A DNA stretch of 64,000 bases, taken from the NCBI GenBank assembly GCA_964392415.1, contig CAYMPL010000001.1:1-64000 (forward strand), given 5' to 3'. Under the pieces are notes generated by a model that did no database searches, was not told the DNA's origin, and was given only the letters and a program-made list of their open reading frames with translations. Origin of the DNA: CAYJMQ01 sp964392415. GTDB taxonomy: Bacteria; Bdellovibrionota; JACOXK01; 2-02-FULL-40-11. The position numbers were made by a program, and so were the translations under genes. Shown in pieces: positions 1 through 8,294 of this stretch (the stretch's first letter is position 1; every line of letters begins with the position of its first letter).

Positions 1-2
1 AG

Positions 3-269
3 ACAAAAACAACTTCTCTCGAGCCAACTGAAACACAGATGTTGATTGAGATTAAAAAAAATCAGGATGTTTTTTTGGAGAAACAAAAACACTCGCCAAA
101 AACGCTGGAGAAGGCTTTGGTGCAGGCGCTTAAAAAAAGCAGGCGCCGGGAGGTCTTTATTCGCGCCGATCGGAGTGTCCCTTATGGATTTGTCGCCAAA
201 GTCATGGCGGTTGTCAAAAGCTCGGGGATTACGCGGGTGGGACTGGTGACTGAACCCCTCCAAGATTAA
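3..269 (+). CDS. tolR: ExbD/TolR family protein, C-terminal part (partial)
   Basis: The reading frame is open from the first bases of the window, so the N-terminus, including the membrane anchor, is missing. The visible 88 residues form the periplasmic domain of an ExbD/TolR protein: a strand reading LIEIKKNQDVFL, then VFIRADRSVPYG and a closing strand VGLVTEP, which is the family's typical ending. TolR works with TolQ as a proton-driven stator unit that energises TolA. It is followed after three bases by a TolA/TonB-like gene and then tolB, so it is the third-last gene of a tol operon. ExbD would be the alternative name, but the neighbours favour TolR. Confidence 0.88.
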   Translation, partial: TKTTSLEPTETQMLIEIKKNQDVFLEKQKHSPKTLEKALVQALKKSRRREVFIRADRSVPYGFVAKVMAVVKSSGITRVGLVTEPLQD

Positions 270-272
270 CCG

Positions 273-1022
273 ATGAGGCAATCACGATCGTTCGAAGACG
301 TTCTCTTTAAACGCGCTGTTGTTCTCTCCGTTTTTTTGCATCTGGCTCTGTATATTTGCTCAATCTATCTCCCATTGATTCCGTTTCTCAAAGGGAAACG
401 GGGGGAGTTAAGGTATACGCCGACGGTTCGTGTCGATTTGGTAGCCCTTCCGGATAAGCCTTATCGCGAGATGAAGGAGATGAATGAGGAGATTCAAAAA
501 GCGCAAGATGCGATTCGGGAAATTAAAGAAAAGAAAGGGGCACTTCAGGAAAAAGAGGGGATGAAATTGCGCGAAAAAAGAGAATTAAAAAGGGAGGCAA
601 AATCTGCCATTGAGCGGCTTAAAGCGCTTCAGGCGCTTGAGAAACGGCTTCGAGAAAGAAAAAAAGAGGTCGAGCTAAAAGGGAATATCGTGACCGCCGG
701 CGCTTCTCTGCCTTCGAGCGGCAAAGAAAACGTGTTGGACGAATATCGGAGTGTCGTTTCCGAAAAGATAAAGCTTCGCTGGGCGCTTCCTTCTTATCTG
801 AGAAGGGAGCGGCAGCTTTCCGGGGAGATCATTGTTTTTTTAAATCCAGACGGGAGTGTCATTCGAAGAGAAATTGTTTCATCGGGCGTTCAGGAATTTG
901 ACGGCTATATGAACCAGGCGCTTGAAGAGGCTCTGCCGTTTCCATCTGTGCCTGAAGCGTTGCGGCGTGAATTAAGGTATGATGGGATATCGATTACCTT
1001 TGTTGCGGGGGAATTAAAATGA
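273..1022 (+). CDS. tolA: TolA/TonB-type periplasm-spanning protein
   Basis: 249 residues. One N-terminal membrane helix (about residues 13-37) is followed by a charged Lys/Glu/Arg-rich helical stretch (about 65-135) and a C-terminal TonB/TolA-like domain (about 150-249) with the typical strands IIVFLNPDGSVIRREIV and the ending ISITFVAGELK. TolA links the inner-membrane TolQR motor to TolB-Pal at the outer membrane during envelope constriction. The helical stalk is short compared with E. coli TolA. The stop codon overlaps the tolB start (ATGA), indicating coupled translation. The position between TolR and TolB, rather than sequence identity, makes this TolA and not TonB. Confidence 0.82.
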   Translation: MRQSRSFEDVLFKRAVVLSVFLHLALYICSIYLPLIPFLKGKRGELRYTPTVRVDLVALPDKPYREMKEMNEEIQKAQDAIREIKEKKGALQEKEGMKLREKRELKREAKSAIERLKALQALEKRLRERKKEVELKGNIVTAGASLPSSGKENVLDEYRSVVSEKIKLRWALPSYLRRERQLSGEIIVFLNPDGSVIRREIVSSGVQEFDGYMNQALEEALPFPSVPEALRRELRYDGISITFVAGELK

Positions 1023-2356
1023 AAAAAATATATTTAATACCAGTCATATTGTTTTCATTTTATACCGCGCATCATCTGTTTGCCAAAAGAGTCTATATTG
1101 TCGTTGACGATGCAAAAATCAGGAAAACAAATATTGCGATTGCCTCATTTAAGAATCTCAAAAATGATAAGACTGCAAAAAGTGTTGGCGATGGAATAAG
1201 AGATGTGATTCTCGCCGATCTTCAATTTTCAAATATTTTTAGTTTTATCGAATCCGGACAAAATGAGTTGCTTCAAAAAACGGGGCATGAGCCTGAGGAG
1301 ATCAATTTCAAAGAATGGGGGGCCTTGGGAGCAGAGTTTCTAATTCATGGGGGATATCGTTTAGAGGGGGATCGATTTATTTTCGAGACAAGGCTCTATG
1401 ATATCAAACAGGGGCGGCTGATTGTCGGGAAAAATTACAAAGCGGACCGCAAAGATATGAGAAAGGTTTCGCATCGGTTCTCTGATGCTGTGATGGAGGA
1501 ACTGACAGGTGAAAAAGGGATTTTTCAGACAAAGATTCTCTTCGTTTCGGATAAATCTGGCAATAAAGAGCTTTATAGCGTCGATTTTGATGGCTATCCA
1601 GAGAGCATTGAAAAATTGACCGATCACAAATCGATCGTCCTTTCACCCGCCTGGGCGCCTGATGGAAAAAAAGTGAGCTATTCCTGTTATATGACGCACC
1701 CCCGGCATATTCAGAATCTCGATCTTCTTGTGATGGATCTTGAAGAGCGTGAATTCGAAGTCATTTCAAGTGAATCGGGTCAGAATTCAGGGTCGAACTG
1801 GTCTCCCAATGGAGAAGAGATTGCTGTGACGTTGAGTTTTGAAGGGAATCCGGAAATTTATCTGATGGATGATGAGGGGGGAAACCGGAGACGATTGACA
1901 ACGCATCGTGAAGTTGATGTCGAGCCGAGCTGGTCGCCTGACAGTGAAAAAATTGTCTTTTCCTCAGGGAGGGCGCCCTTTGCGCATCTTCATATCATGA
2001 ATAAAGATGGGAGCAATGTGACGCGGCTGACGCACGCGGGAAAATACAATTCAACCCCCGCCTGGTCTCCCAAAGGGGATAAAATTGCATTTTCGGCGCA
2101 GATTGATGCGGCTTCTTTTGATCTTTATCTGATTTTATCTAATGGAACCGGGCTTCGCAGACTTACAAAAACAACACCCCGAAAGCATAATGAACACCCA
2201 AGTTGGTCGCCAGACGGAAGGCATATCGTTTTTACCTCAAACCGGACCGGAAAGTACGGCCTTTATGTCATGACCGAAGAGGGTGACAATGAACGGCCTC
2301 TTCTTATTAAAAATTTTGGTAATATTACCAGCCCGGAATGGTCGCCCTATCTTTGA
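1019..2356 (+). CDS. tolB: Tol-Pal system protein TolB
   Basis: 445 residues, the usual TolB length. A signal peptide (about 1-22, ending HLFAK) leads to the N-terminal alpha/beta domain (about 23-165). A six-bladed beta-propeller follows, with repeated TolB/WD40-like units of the type PAWAPDGKKVSYSC, NWSPNGEEIAV, SWSPDSEKIVFSS, AWSPKGDKIAFSA and SWSPDGRHIVFTS. TolB is periplasmic and binds Pal and TolA. It is the last gene of the visible tol run; no pal gene follows, so Pal must be encoded elsewhere. A repeat copy and a hairpin lie directly downstream. Confidence 0.95.
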   Translation: MKKIYLIPVILFSFYTAHHLFAKRVYIVVDDAKIRKTNIAIASFKNLKNDKTAKSVGDGIRDVILADLQFSNIFSFIESGQNELLQKTGHEPEEINFKEWGALGAEFLIHGGYRLEGDRFIFETRLYDIKQGRLIVGKNYKADRKDMRKVSHRFSDAVMEELTGEKGIFQTKILFVSDKSGNKELYSVDFDGYPESIEKLTDHKSIVLSPAWAPDGKKVSYSCYMTHPRHIQNLDLLVMDLEEREFEVISSESGQNSGSNWSPNGEEIAVTLSFEGNPEIYLMDDEGGNRRRLTTHREVDVEPSWSPDSEKIVFSSGRAPFAHLHIMNKDGSNVTRLTHAGKYNSTPAWSPKGDKIAFSAQIDAASFDLYLILSNGTGLRRLTKTTPRKHNEHPSWSPDGRHIVFTSNRTGKYGLYVMTEEGDNERPLLIKNFGNITSPEWSPYL

Positions 2357-2377
2357 AGAATACTCATTATTAAAAGT

Positions 2378-2443
2378 GTCATTCCGAGCACATAGTGCTA
2401 GGAATCCCTATCGAGATCTCTCGGCCTTCGGCCTCGAGATGAC
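2378..2443. repeat. Dispersed GTCATTCCGAG...GGAATC repeat, copy 1
   Basis: Begins GTCATTCCGAG, continues with GGAATC and ends in an inverted CTCGAGATGAC, so the two ends are related as inverted copies. It fills the gap between the convergent tolB and cytochrome-barrel genes. Other copies in this window share the GTCATYCYGAG head and GAA/GGA-GATCTC tail. Confidence 0.8.
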
Positions 2444-2462
2444 GGGTTTTCAATGCCCTTCC

Positions 2463-2494
2463 TAAAGTTATCCACATAATTGTGGATAACTTTA
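2463..2494. terminator. Perfect 14-bp hairpin built from two facing DnaA-box sequences
   Basis: TAAAGTTATCCACA and its exact reverse complement are separated by TAAT. Each arm contains TTATCCACA, the consensus DnaA box. A run of A residues follows on the plus strand. Placed between convergent genes it could end transcription in both directions. The paired DnaA boxes are the odd part; a third, weaker TGTGGACA lies at 2503-2510. Confidence 0.55.
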
Positions 2495-2547
2495 AAAAAA
2501 TTTGTGGACAGATACAAAAAAAACTTGATTTAAAGCCATTCTAGCAA

Positions 2548-2568
2548 TCTGATTATAAAATAATCAGA
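2548..2568 (-). terminator. Short AT-rich hairpin at the end of the cytochrome-barrel gene
   Basis: TCTGATTAT and ATAATCAGA form a perfect 9-bp stem with an AAA loop, overlapping the stop codon of the minus-strand gene. No T-run follows, so termination is a guess from position and structure only. Confidence 0.35.
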
Positions 2569-3877
2569 ATGTGGCGCTGGCGTAAATCAGGAATTGATCT
2601 TTGTTTTTTCGGCGTGCATCTTCCAATTGTGAATTAGGGGCATTTTTAACAGCCCCCTCTGGCGTAAAATTCCACTTGTATTGGGGTTCCACTGAAAAAT
2701 TTCTCCATGGCCAATACTTGGTTGCCAATGTGACACGAATAGGGGCGTCGCCAAGAAACTTAATATTTCCTGAAAGAGTGTCATATTGAGCGGAAATATC
2801 CCATTTGTTCGGAAGGATATCCACGGAGGCTTTGGCAAAAGCCCCAAAGGATTTTTTTGCAAAATCGGGCGAAATCTTTCCAAAAAAAGGATCTACAAAG
2901 GAGGCTGTTGATGCTCTGACGGGGTGAGGGGAAAAGTCTGGTTCAATACCCGCGCGATTTCTGACTCCGATTCCTTTATTTAAACCGAGATCGATCTCAC
3001 CTGAAAGACGGAATATTCCCCACGATAGGGATGAGTAAAGCGCGAAAAGCGATTCAGAGTCGGCTTCATCTCTATCTCTATTTGACTCCCCTGTAACTTC
3101 ATAAAGGGCGGACCATCCAAAGATGAAGTGATGCATATGAAAACCGATATTTGCTGTTATCCCCATGCCGCGGAAAGGGTCCCCAATTCCATTTAACCCT
3201 TCTGAAGCGGGTGAGAAATGGCGAAATGCATTTAAGACGGATAGATTTGTAAAAAAACCGTGTTGATCGTATCCGATGGTTGCTCCGACATCTTTTAGAA
3301 AATATTGGAGACCGTAAAGGCTTCTGACCATGATCGTAGGGTCGTCAGATGTCAAACCGAATGGTGGCGTAAAACGCCCGACCTGTACAAATGTCCCCCA
3401 TGGGCCGTCCCCGGTAATAAATACATCACCGGCATGGAGGTTATTAAGATCCGGTGTGTAAATAATGTTAAGCTTGTCATGGACACTCAGCCCAAGGACC
3501 ATCGTTGCGTCTAAAAGATCAAAGTTGTCTTTTTTTACATCAGGCTCCCGGTCAATCGTCTGCTTAAAAAGCGTACGAACGATTCCCTGGATGCTCAATT
3601 TTTCAAGGGCGGTGGTAATCAACTGATCTGAAACTGATCCTTTTTTTTCAGTTTTTCGCTCTTTGACCAATTTTTGTAATGTTGCCAGATACTCAGGAAA
3701 TCCTTCTAAAGTAAATCCCTGGCGATTGTAATATCGTCCTTTAATATTTAAGGGGCCGCTGCCGGCGGGGCTATAATGACAGGCGGTGCAGTTTAGATTT
3801 TCTTTCAACGCGTACTGTTCACGCCCCCAAAGGGGGAGGGAAATAAACAGGAAAAAGGCAACCCAATATTTTTGCAT
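2564..3877 (-). CDS. Outer-membrane beta-barrel with N-terminal monoheme cytochrome c motif (Cyc2-like fusion)
   Basis: 437 residues. A signal peptide (about 1-18) is followed at once by a single c-type heme motif, CTACH at residues 30-34, and by LNIKGRYYNRQGF. The rest is rich in alternating strands with aromatic girdles and ends YASATF, the terminal-phenylalanine signature of outer-membrane barrels. This order (signal, one CxxCH, LNxxGRxxxxxGF, porin of about 380 residues) is that of the fused cytochrome-porin family that includes the iron oxidase Cyc2. Membership is inferred from architecture; a general heme-tagged porin with another redox partner is possible. No other cytochrome gene lies nearby. 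Iron oxidation is not shown by the sequence. Confidence 0.6.
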   Translation of the reverse strand: MQKYWVAFFLFISLPLWGREQYALKENLNCTACHYSPAGSGPLNIKGRYYNRQGFTLEGFPEYLATLQKLVKERKTEKKGSVSDQLITTALEKLSIQGIVRTLFKQTIDREPDVKKDNFDLLDATMVLGLSVHDKLNIIYTPDLNNLHAGDVFITGDGPWGTFVQVGRFTPPFGLTSDDPTIMVRSLYGLQYFLKDVGATIGYDQHGFFTNLSVLNAFRHFSPASEGLNGIGDPFRGMGITANIGFHMHHFIFGWSALYEVTGESNRDRDEADSESLFALYSSLSWGIFRLSGEIDLGLNKGIGVRNRAGIEPDFSPHPVRASTASFVDPFFGKISPDFAKKSFGAFAKASVDILPNKWDISAQYDTLSGNIKFLGDAPIRVTLATKYWPWRNFSVEPQYKWNFTPEGAVKNAPNSQLEDARRKNKDQFLIYASATF

Positions 3878-3922
3878 TGAGTTTTTTATAACATTTTGTT
3901 TTATAGAGGATCAATCAGAATT

Positions 3923-5161
3923 TTACTTCTGATCGATGGTGTATCCCACTGCGAGTCCGCCGATTTTTGAGAGGTTCTGATAGACAGCGCCCAATTTTTT
4001 GTCGGATCGTTTTTGGGGATGACGATGAATTTTGCCGCTGAAACAAACAGATCGAAAAAGATTTTTCCGGGAGCTCACCAAGCCTTTCGCCACTTTATCG
4101 CAGTATGTTTTAATATATCCCCCGGCAACTTCATTTCCAATGAGATAGATGACTATTTCACCGACAATTTCTTTAAAAGCGGTTGAAGAGATTTCTTCTT
4201 TAATCAGAATATCATCGATCATCTGATTTTTAGCGGCGGATCTTTTTTGTTTCTTATAATTGTGAAGTTCGAGAAGATCTGCAGTTGAACGAATGGTGAC
4301 CATTCCGGTCCCGGATGTTCCTGAATTGCTTCGAATCGTGAGCTGTGGGGAGGATGAAATCTGGTATCTCAGGTATTTGTTCTTAAGGTTGCCCAGCAGG
4401 GCTTCTACCGTAAGGGCAATCTTTTCAAGTCCTCCCTTATCGTCAATATTAACACGGTGTTCGAGGTGGAAATCGGTTGCCATCAGCCAGGGATCTTCCG
4501 AGACAATTCTTGAGAAATCTTCTATGAGTTTGTTAAAGGTGGCAAGGTAAGAGCTGCCAATTTCATGATTTGAGAACGCTTTCAAAGGGGGACTCATCGG
4601 TTGTTTTATATAGGGTAAGGAAGAGAGTTTTGTTGCCGCGAAGATATCTCCTGCCACAATGAAAGAGGGATCGATCTCTCTTGTTTTTAGCCGATCTTTT
4701 TCAAAGTAAACGGGATGAATTTGAACTTTTTTCCCCGCGGGGGTTTTTAAAGAAACAGGGTGGGACAGGATATCCAGTGTCCCAATCTGCGGCCGCAGTC
4801 CTCCTTTTTTCATGAGCTGGCAGAGGACATCGAGATGATCGTAATAAAAGGGATTTGGATTGTTTGCAGATGAAAGAATGAGAATTTTTTTATTTTTGAG
4901 GACATCCGGATAGTGGCGCTCAAAATATTTTCTGATCAGCATTGAGACATTTTTTAAATCCGTTTTACAGAGATAGTTTAAACCCGAAGGAAAAATCTGC
5001 ACATCTGAAACAGATGTCTTAAAACCGCTGTCTTTAATGGTAACAGAAGTCAGAAAAGGGATATCTATTTTTTCCTCGTGTTTTTCAAACCATTGTGAAA
5101 TCTGGGAATGATTTTTTTTCGCTGATTTAAAAAATGATGAACTGAAAGAATTGCTTAACAT
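3923..5161 (-). CDS. gshA: Glutamate-cysteine ligase, T. ferrooxidans-type (first step of glutathione synthesis)
   Basis: 412 residues, close to the roughly 400 of the proteobacterial GshA family first described from Acidithiobacillus (TIGR02049), which is unrelated in length to E. coli GshA. The key stretch is SNSGTSGTGMVTIRS at about residues 280-294, corresponding to the glycine-rich GTYGMGIMTV-like motif of that family. KILILSSANNPNPFYYDHL near residue 93 is also family-like. It joins glutamate and cysteine in the cytosol. No gshB is present in the window. The gene stands alone between the cytochrome-barrel gene and rarA. The assignment rests on remembered motif similarity. Confidence 0.68.
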   Translation of the reverse strand: MLSNSFSSSFFKSAKKNHSQISQWFEKHEEKIDIPFLTSVTIKDSGFKTSVSDVQIFPSGLNYLCKTDLKNVSMLIRKYFERHYPDVLKNKKILILSSANNPNPFYYDHLDVLCQLMKKGGLRPQIGTLDILSHPVSLKTPAGKKVQIHPVYFEKDRLKTREIDPSFIVAGDIFAATKLSSLPYIKQPMSPPLKAFSNHEIGSSYLATFNKLIEDFSRIVSEDPWLMATDFHLEHRVNIDDKGGLEKIALTVEALLGNLKNKYLRYQISSSPQLTIRSNSGTSGTGMVTIRSTADLLELHNYKKQKRSAAKNQMIDDILIKEEISSTAFKEIVGEIVIYLIGNEVAGGYIKTYCDKVAKGLVSSRKNLFRSVCFSGKIHRHPQKRSDKKLGAVYQNLSKIGGLAVGYTIDQK

Positions 5162-5234
5162 ATCGCCAATATCTCTTAGGGGGTTACAATCGGCGAGGAC
5201 TATAGCAAGGGAATTCTAAAAACTCAAGCAAACT

Positions 5235-6494
5235 CTAAGGCGTGTAAAATTTACTTCCTTTCAATTGGGAAAGCAGGGGAGAAGGCAGGTGTTCGTGTGA
5301 AATTTTTGCATCCTGTGCGTCATGCGCGTATTGATACCCTTTTCCGTAGCCAATTTCTTTCATGAATGGGGTTACCGCATTTCTGAGATGCATCGGAACC
5401 TCTAAATTGCCCATTTTGTGAACAGCCTCAGTTGCTTTTTGGAGCGCCATATAGGAAGCATTGCTTTTTTTAGCTGTCGCCAAATAAGTAACCCCTTGAG
5501 CCAGTGGAATTTTGGCTTCTGGCAGTCCGACGAAATCGACGGCATGCATCGCAGCGACTGCAATCAGCAATGCCTGTGGATCGGCATTGCCGATGTCTTC
5601 TGACGAAAAAATGACCATTCTTCGTGCGATGAGGAGCGGATCTTCACCCGCTTCCAGGAGTCTGCACATCCAATAGATGGCCGCATCGGGGTCGGAACCA
5701 CGCATGCTTTTAATAAAGGCGGAAAGAATGTTGTAGTGCTCTTCTCCCCCTTTATCGTGATAAAGGTGTTTTTTAGACAAAACGAGTTCGATAAGAGGGA
5801 GGGAGATTTCTTTGGTTTTCGATTTTTCACAAAATTTGGCGGATAATTCAAGAATATTCAAGGCCGATCTTGCATCGCCATTGGAGGTGTCTGCCAAATA
5901 ATTGAGTGCCTCTTCACTTATTTTTAGCTCCCCATTTCCAAGACCTTCTTTTTCATTGGCAAGCGCTTTCAAGATAATTTTTTTGATGTCGTCTGGTTTC
6001 AGACGTTCCAGAACAAAGACGCGACAACGGGACAAGAGAGGTGAGATAATTTCAAATGATGGATTTTCAGTGGTGGCCCCAATAAAAATAATGCTTCCTT
6101 TCTCAACAAAAGGGAGCAGGTAATCCTGCTGCGCTTTATTGAAGCGGTGGATTTCATCAACAAAAAGAACGGTTCGGCATTTTTGAAAACAGAGGCGTTC
6201 TTCTGCCCCCTTCATAATGGTTTGAAGATCTTTTATCCCGCTTGTAACGGCAGAAATGGCGATAAATTCGCTTCCGGTCTGTTTTGAGAAGAGATGCGCC
6301 AATGTTGTCTTTCCAACCCCGGGAGGGCCCCAAAGAATCATCGAACAGGGATGTCCTCCTTCAAGAATATTTCTCATAACTTTGTCTTTTTCGGTAAGAT
6401 GGTTTTGTCCAACAAAGTCATCCAGGGTTTTTGGGCGTATCCGTTCGGCAAGAGGAGCAAGTTGTTTTGCGCCACTTTTAAACAATTCCATCAT
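5235..6494 (-). CDS. rarA: Replication-associated recombination protein RarA (MgsA)
   Basis: 419 residues. An AAA+ ATPase with Walker A GPPGVGKTTLAH (about 56-67), Walker B and sensor DEIHRFNKAQQD (about 113-124), GATTENPSFE and the arginine-finger region SRCRVF. The C-terminal tetramerisation part includes SEDIGNADPQAL, characteristic of RarA/WRNIP1. It acts at stalled replication forks. The start MMELF offers two adjacent ATGs (6494 and 6491). The gene is divergent from nadK with a gap of 61 bases. Confidence 0.95.
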   Translation of the reverse strand: MMELFKSGAKQLAPLAERIRPKTLDDFVGQNHLTEKDKVMRNILEGGHPCSMILWGPPGVGKTTLAHLFSKQTGSEFIAISAVTSGIKDLQTIMKGAEERLCFQKCRTVLFVDEIHRFNKAQQDYLLPFVEKGSIIFIGATTENPSFEIISPLLSRCRVFVLERLKPDDIKKIILKALANEKEGLGNGELKISEEALNYLADTSNGDARSALNILELSAKFCEKSKTKEISLPLIELVLSKKHLYHDKGGEEHYNILSAFIKSMRGSDPDAAIYWMCRLLEAGEDPLLIARRMVIFSSEDIGNADPQALLIAVAAMHAVDFVGLPEAKIPLAQGVTYLATAKKSNASYMALQKATEAVHKMGNLEVPMHLRNAVTPFMKEIGYGKGYQYAHDAQDAKISHEHLPSPLLSQLKGSKFYTP

Positions 6495-6555
6495 CGCCTT
6501 CTAACAGAACTATCTTTTGTTGTAAATCAATTGGGGAAGTGGTATTTCCGATGCC

Positions 6556-7479
6556 ATGTCCACCGGTTCATTTAAAAAAATTGGTTTAATGGCAAAAGAG
6601 GGGAATAAAAAGGCGGCTGAAACCGCAAAAAAAATTATCCCCTGGCTCCAGAGAAAAAAATGTGAAGTATTGCTTCCGAAGGAAATATTTTCAACCATAG
6701 GATGGGAAAAAACACGTTTCGCAGGCTTTGGAAAACTTGTTCCCTTAGCTTCTTTATCGAAAGAGGTCGATTTGATCCTTTCTTTGGGGGGGGATGGGAC
6801 TTTTTTAAAGTCCGTCAGACTTCTTCATGGGCGCAAATGCCCCGTTGTTGGAGTTAAGCTGGGAGGGGTGGGTTTTCTGACAGATATTTTACCCGCAGAG
6901 GTTGAAAAAGGGCTTGAACTCATTTTTAATAAAAAGGCTGTGATAGAGGAACGTGTTAAGCTCAAAGCGAAAATTTTGCGATTGGAAAAGGGGGTGGAAG
7001 AGGGTGCGAAAAAAGAGGTCGCTTCTTTTGAAGCATTAAATGATGCGGTATTACATACCTCTGGTATTGCAAGAATTTCGAGCTACCATATCTCTATTGG
7101 GGCTGACCATTTCACAACACTTAATGCTGACGGAGTGCTTGTGGCAACCCCTACAGGCTCAACTGCCTATTCTTTTGCGGCCGGGGGGCCGGTCACACAT
7201 CCAGAGGCCAAAGTGCTCATTGTAACTCCGATCTGTCCCCAAAATCTGGCGAATCGCCCCCTGATTGTCGCTGACGAAACTAAAATTGCTATAGAGCTTG
7301 TCTCACACAACAGTGAGGTTTTGCTTACGATGGATGGTCAGGAGACATATATAATGAAGGAAGGAGATACCGTTTGGATATCCAAATCCGATCATTCTGC
7401 CTATTTTTTGGGACACTCTCAGAAAAAATACCTCGAGTCGCTCAGAAATAAACTTTTTTTGGAGCCAGACTTTTCTTGA
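6556..7479 (+). CDS. nadK: NAD kinase
   Basis: 307 residues. Contains GGDG at residues 78-81 within SLGGDGTFL, the GGVGFLTD loop and NADGVLVATPTGSTAYS, which build the NAD/ATP site. It phosphorylates NAD to NADP in the cytosol. The start gives KKIGLMAKEGN, the usual first strand of the fold; a second ATG at 6589 would cut into that strand. Its stop codon overlaps the -35 box of the next gene's promoter. Confidence 0.95.
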   Translation: MSTGSFKKIGLMAKEGNKKAAETAKKIIPWLQRKKCEVLLPKEIFSTIGWEKTRFAGFGKLVPLASLSKEVDLILSLGGDGTFLKSVRLLHGRKCPVVGVKLGGVGFLTDILPAEVEKGLELIFNKKAVIEERVKLKAKILRLEKGVEEGAKKEVASFEALNDAVLHTSGIARISSYHISIGADHFTTLNADGVLVATPTGSTAYSFAAGGPVTHPEAKVLIVTPICPQNLANRPLIVADETKIAIELVSHNSEVLLTMDGQETYIMKEGDTVWISKSDHSAYFLGHSQKKYLESLRNKLFLEPDFS

Positions 7480-7505
7480 CACCGATTTTCATTTTATCCT
7501 ATACT
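7476..7505 (+). promoter_or_regulatory. Sigma-70-type promoter upstream of the PP2C gene
   Basis: TTGACA at 7476-7481 and TATACT at 7500-7505 with an 18-base spacer. The -35 box overlaps the nadK stop codon. The ATG of the phosphatase gene lies 43 bases after the -10 box. Confidence 0.65.
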
Positions 7506-7548
7506 TTCTAATGTACGTGGCATTGCATTATATTGCCATATATCTCTT

Positions 7549-8256
7549 ATGAAGCTACGATCTTTCGCTCTTTCTGATATCGGACGTAAACGAGAAAGCA
7601 ATCAGGATCGTTATATTTGTAACGATGGGTTCAAACTTTATGCAGTAACAGATGGCATGGGGGGGCATGTGGGGGGGGGAGTCGCATCTCAGATGGCTGC
7701 GGAGGCACTGGGCGAGATTTTTTCAAAACGCCAGTCGATGCAGTCGATGGATCCTGCCGCATACCTCACAAAGGCTTTTCAAGAGGTAAATCGGAAGATT
7801 TTTAACACCTCTTCTCAGACAACTTCTTTAAAAGGGATGGGGACGACGCTTACAGCGCTCTTTTTTTCTGATGATACCGCCTATGTTGCTCATGTGGGTG
7901 ACAGTCGTGTCTATTTCATGAAAGACGAAATGATCTGGCAACTCTCTATCGATCATTCACTGGTGTCACAGCAGATGGTTGCTGGGATGAGAACCCCGCT
8001 GAGAAACATCATTACACGCTCCATAGGGTTTGATCCGGAAGTGCAAGTGGATCTCTATACAAAGAAAGTTGCCGCGGGGGATAGCTACCTCCTCTGCTCA
8101 GATGGCCTGTACAATGCGATGGAAGACAGTGAAATCGTATCAATTATTTCAAGAAATTCTGTGGAAGATTCTGTTAAAGAGCTTGTTGGTTTTGCAAATC
8201 AACGGGGGGGGGATGACAATATTACGGCTGTGGTTGTCAAAGTCGAGCGACTTTAA
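7549..8256 (+). CDS. PP2C-family serine/threonine protein phosphatase
   Basis: 235 residues, a single PP2C domain. Metal-binding and fold motifs are SDIGRKRESNQD (about 9-20), AVTDGMGGHVGG (about 33-44), GTTLTAL, HVGDSRVYF, LCSDGLYNAM and GGDDNITAVVV. These match stand-alone PrpC/Stp1 phosphatases, which reverse Hanks-type kinase phosphorylation. No partner kinase is in the window. It has its own good promoter, and the M23 gene follows after 38 bases. Confidence 0.93.
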   Translation: MKLRSFALSDIGRKRESNQDRYICNDGFKLYAVTDGMGGHVGGGVASQMAAEALGEIFSKRQSMQSMDPAAYLTKAFQEVNRKIFNTSSQTTSLKGMGTTLTALFFSDDTAYVAHVGDSRVYFMKDEMIWQLSIDHSLVSQQMVAGMRTPLRNIITRSIGFDPEVQVDLYTKKVAAGDSYLLCSDGLYNAMEDSEIVSIISRNSVEDSVKELVGFANQRGGDDNITAVVVKVERL

Positions 8257-8294
8257 ATTGACTGAAGCCTTTTATTTATGCTAAAGGGGGACAA

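Noticed and set aside
2283..2465. Open frame overlapping the tolB end
   Set aside because: Second half is translated repeat; frame-shifted shadow of tolB and the repeat.
2463..2510. Replication origin from the DnaA boxes
   Set aside because: Only two good boxes, no AT-rich unwinding region of convincing length, and no dnaA, dnaN or gyrB nearby.
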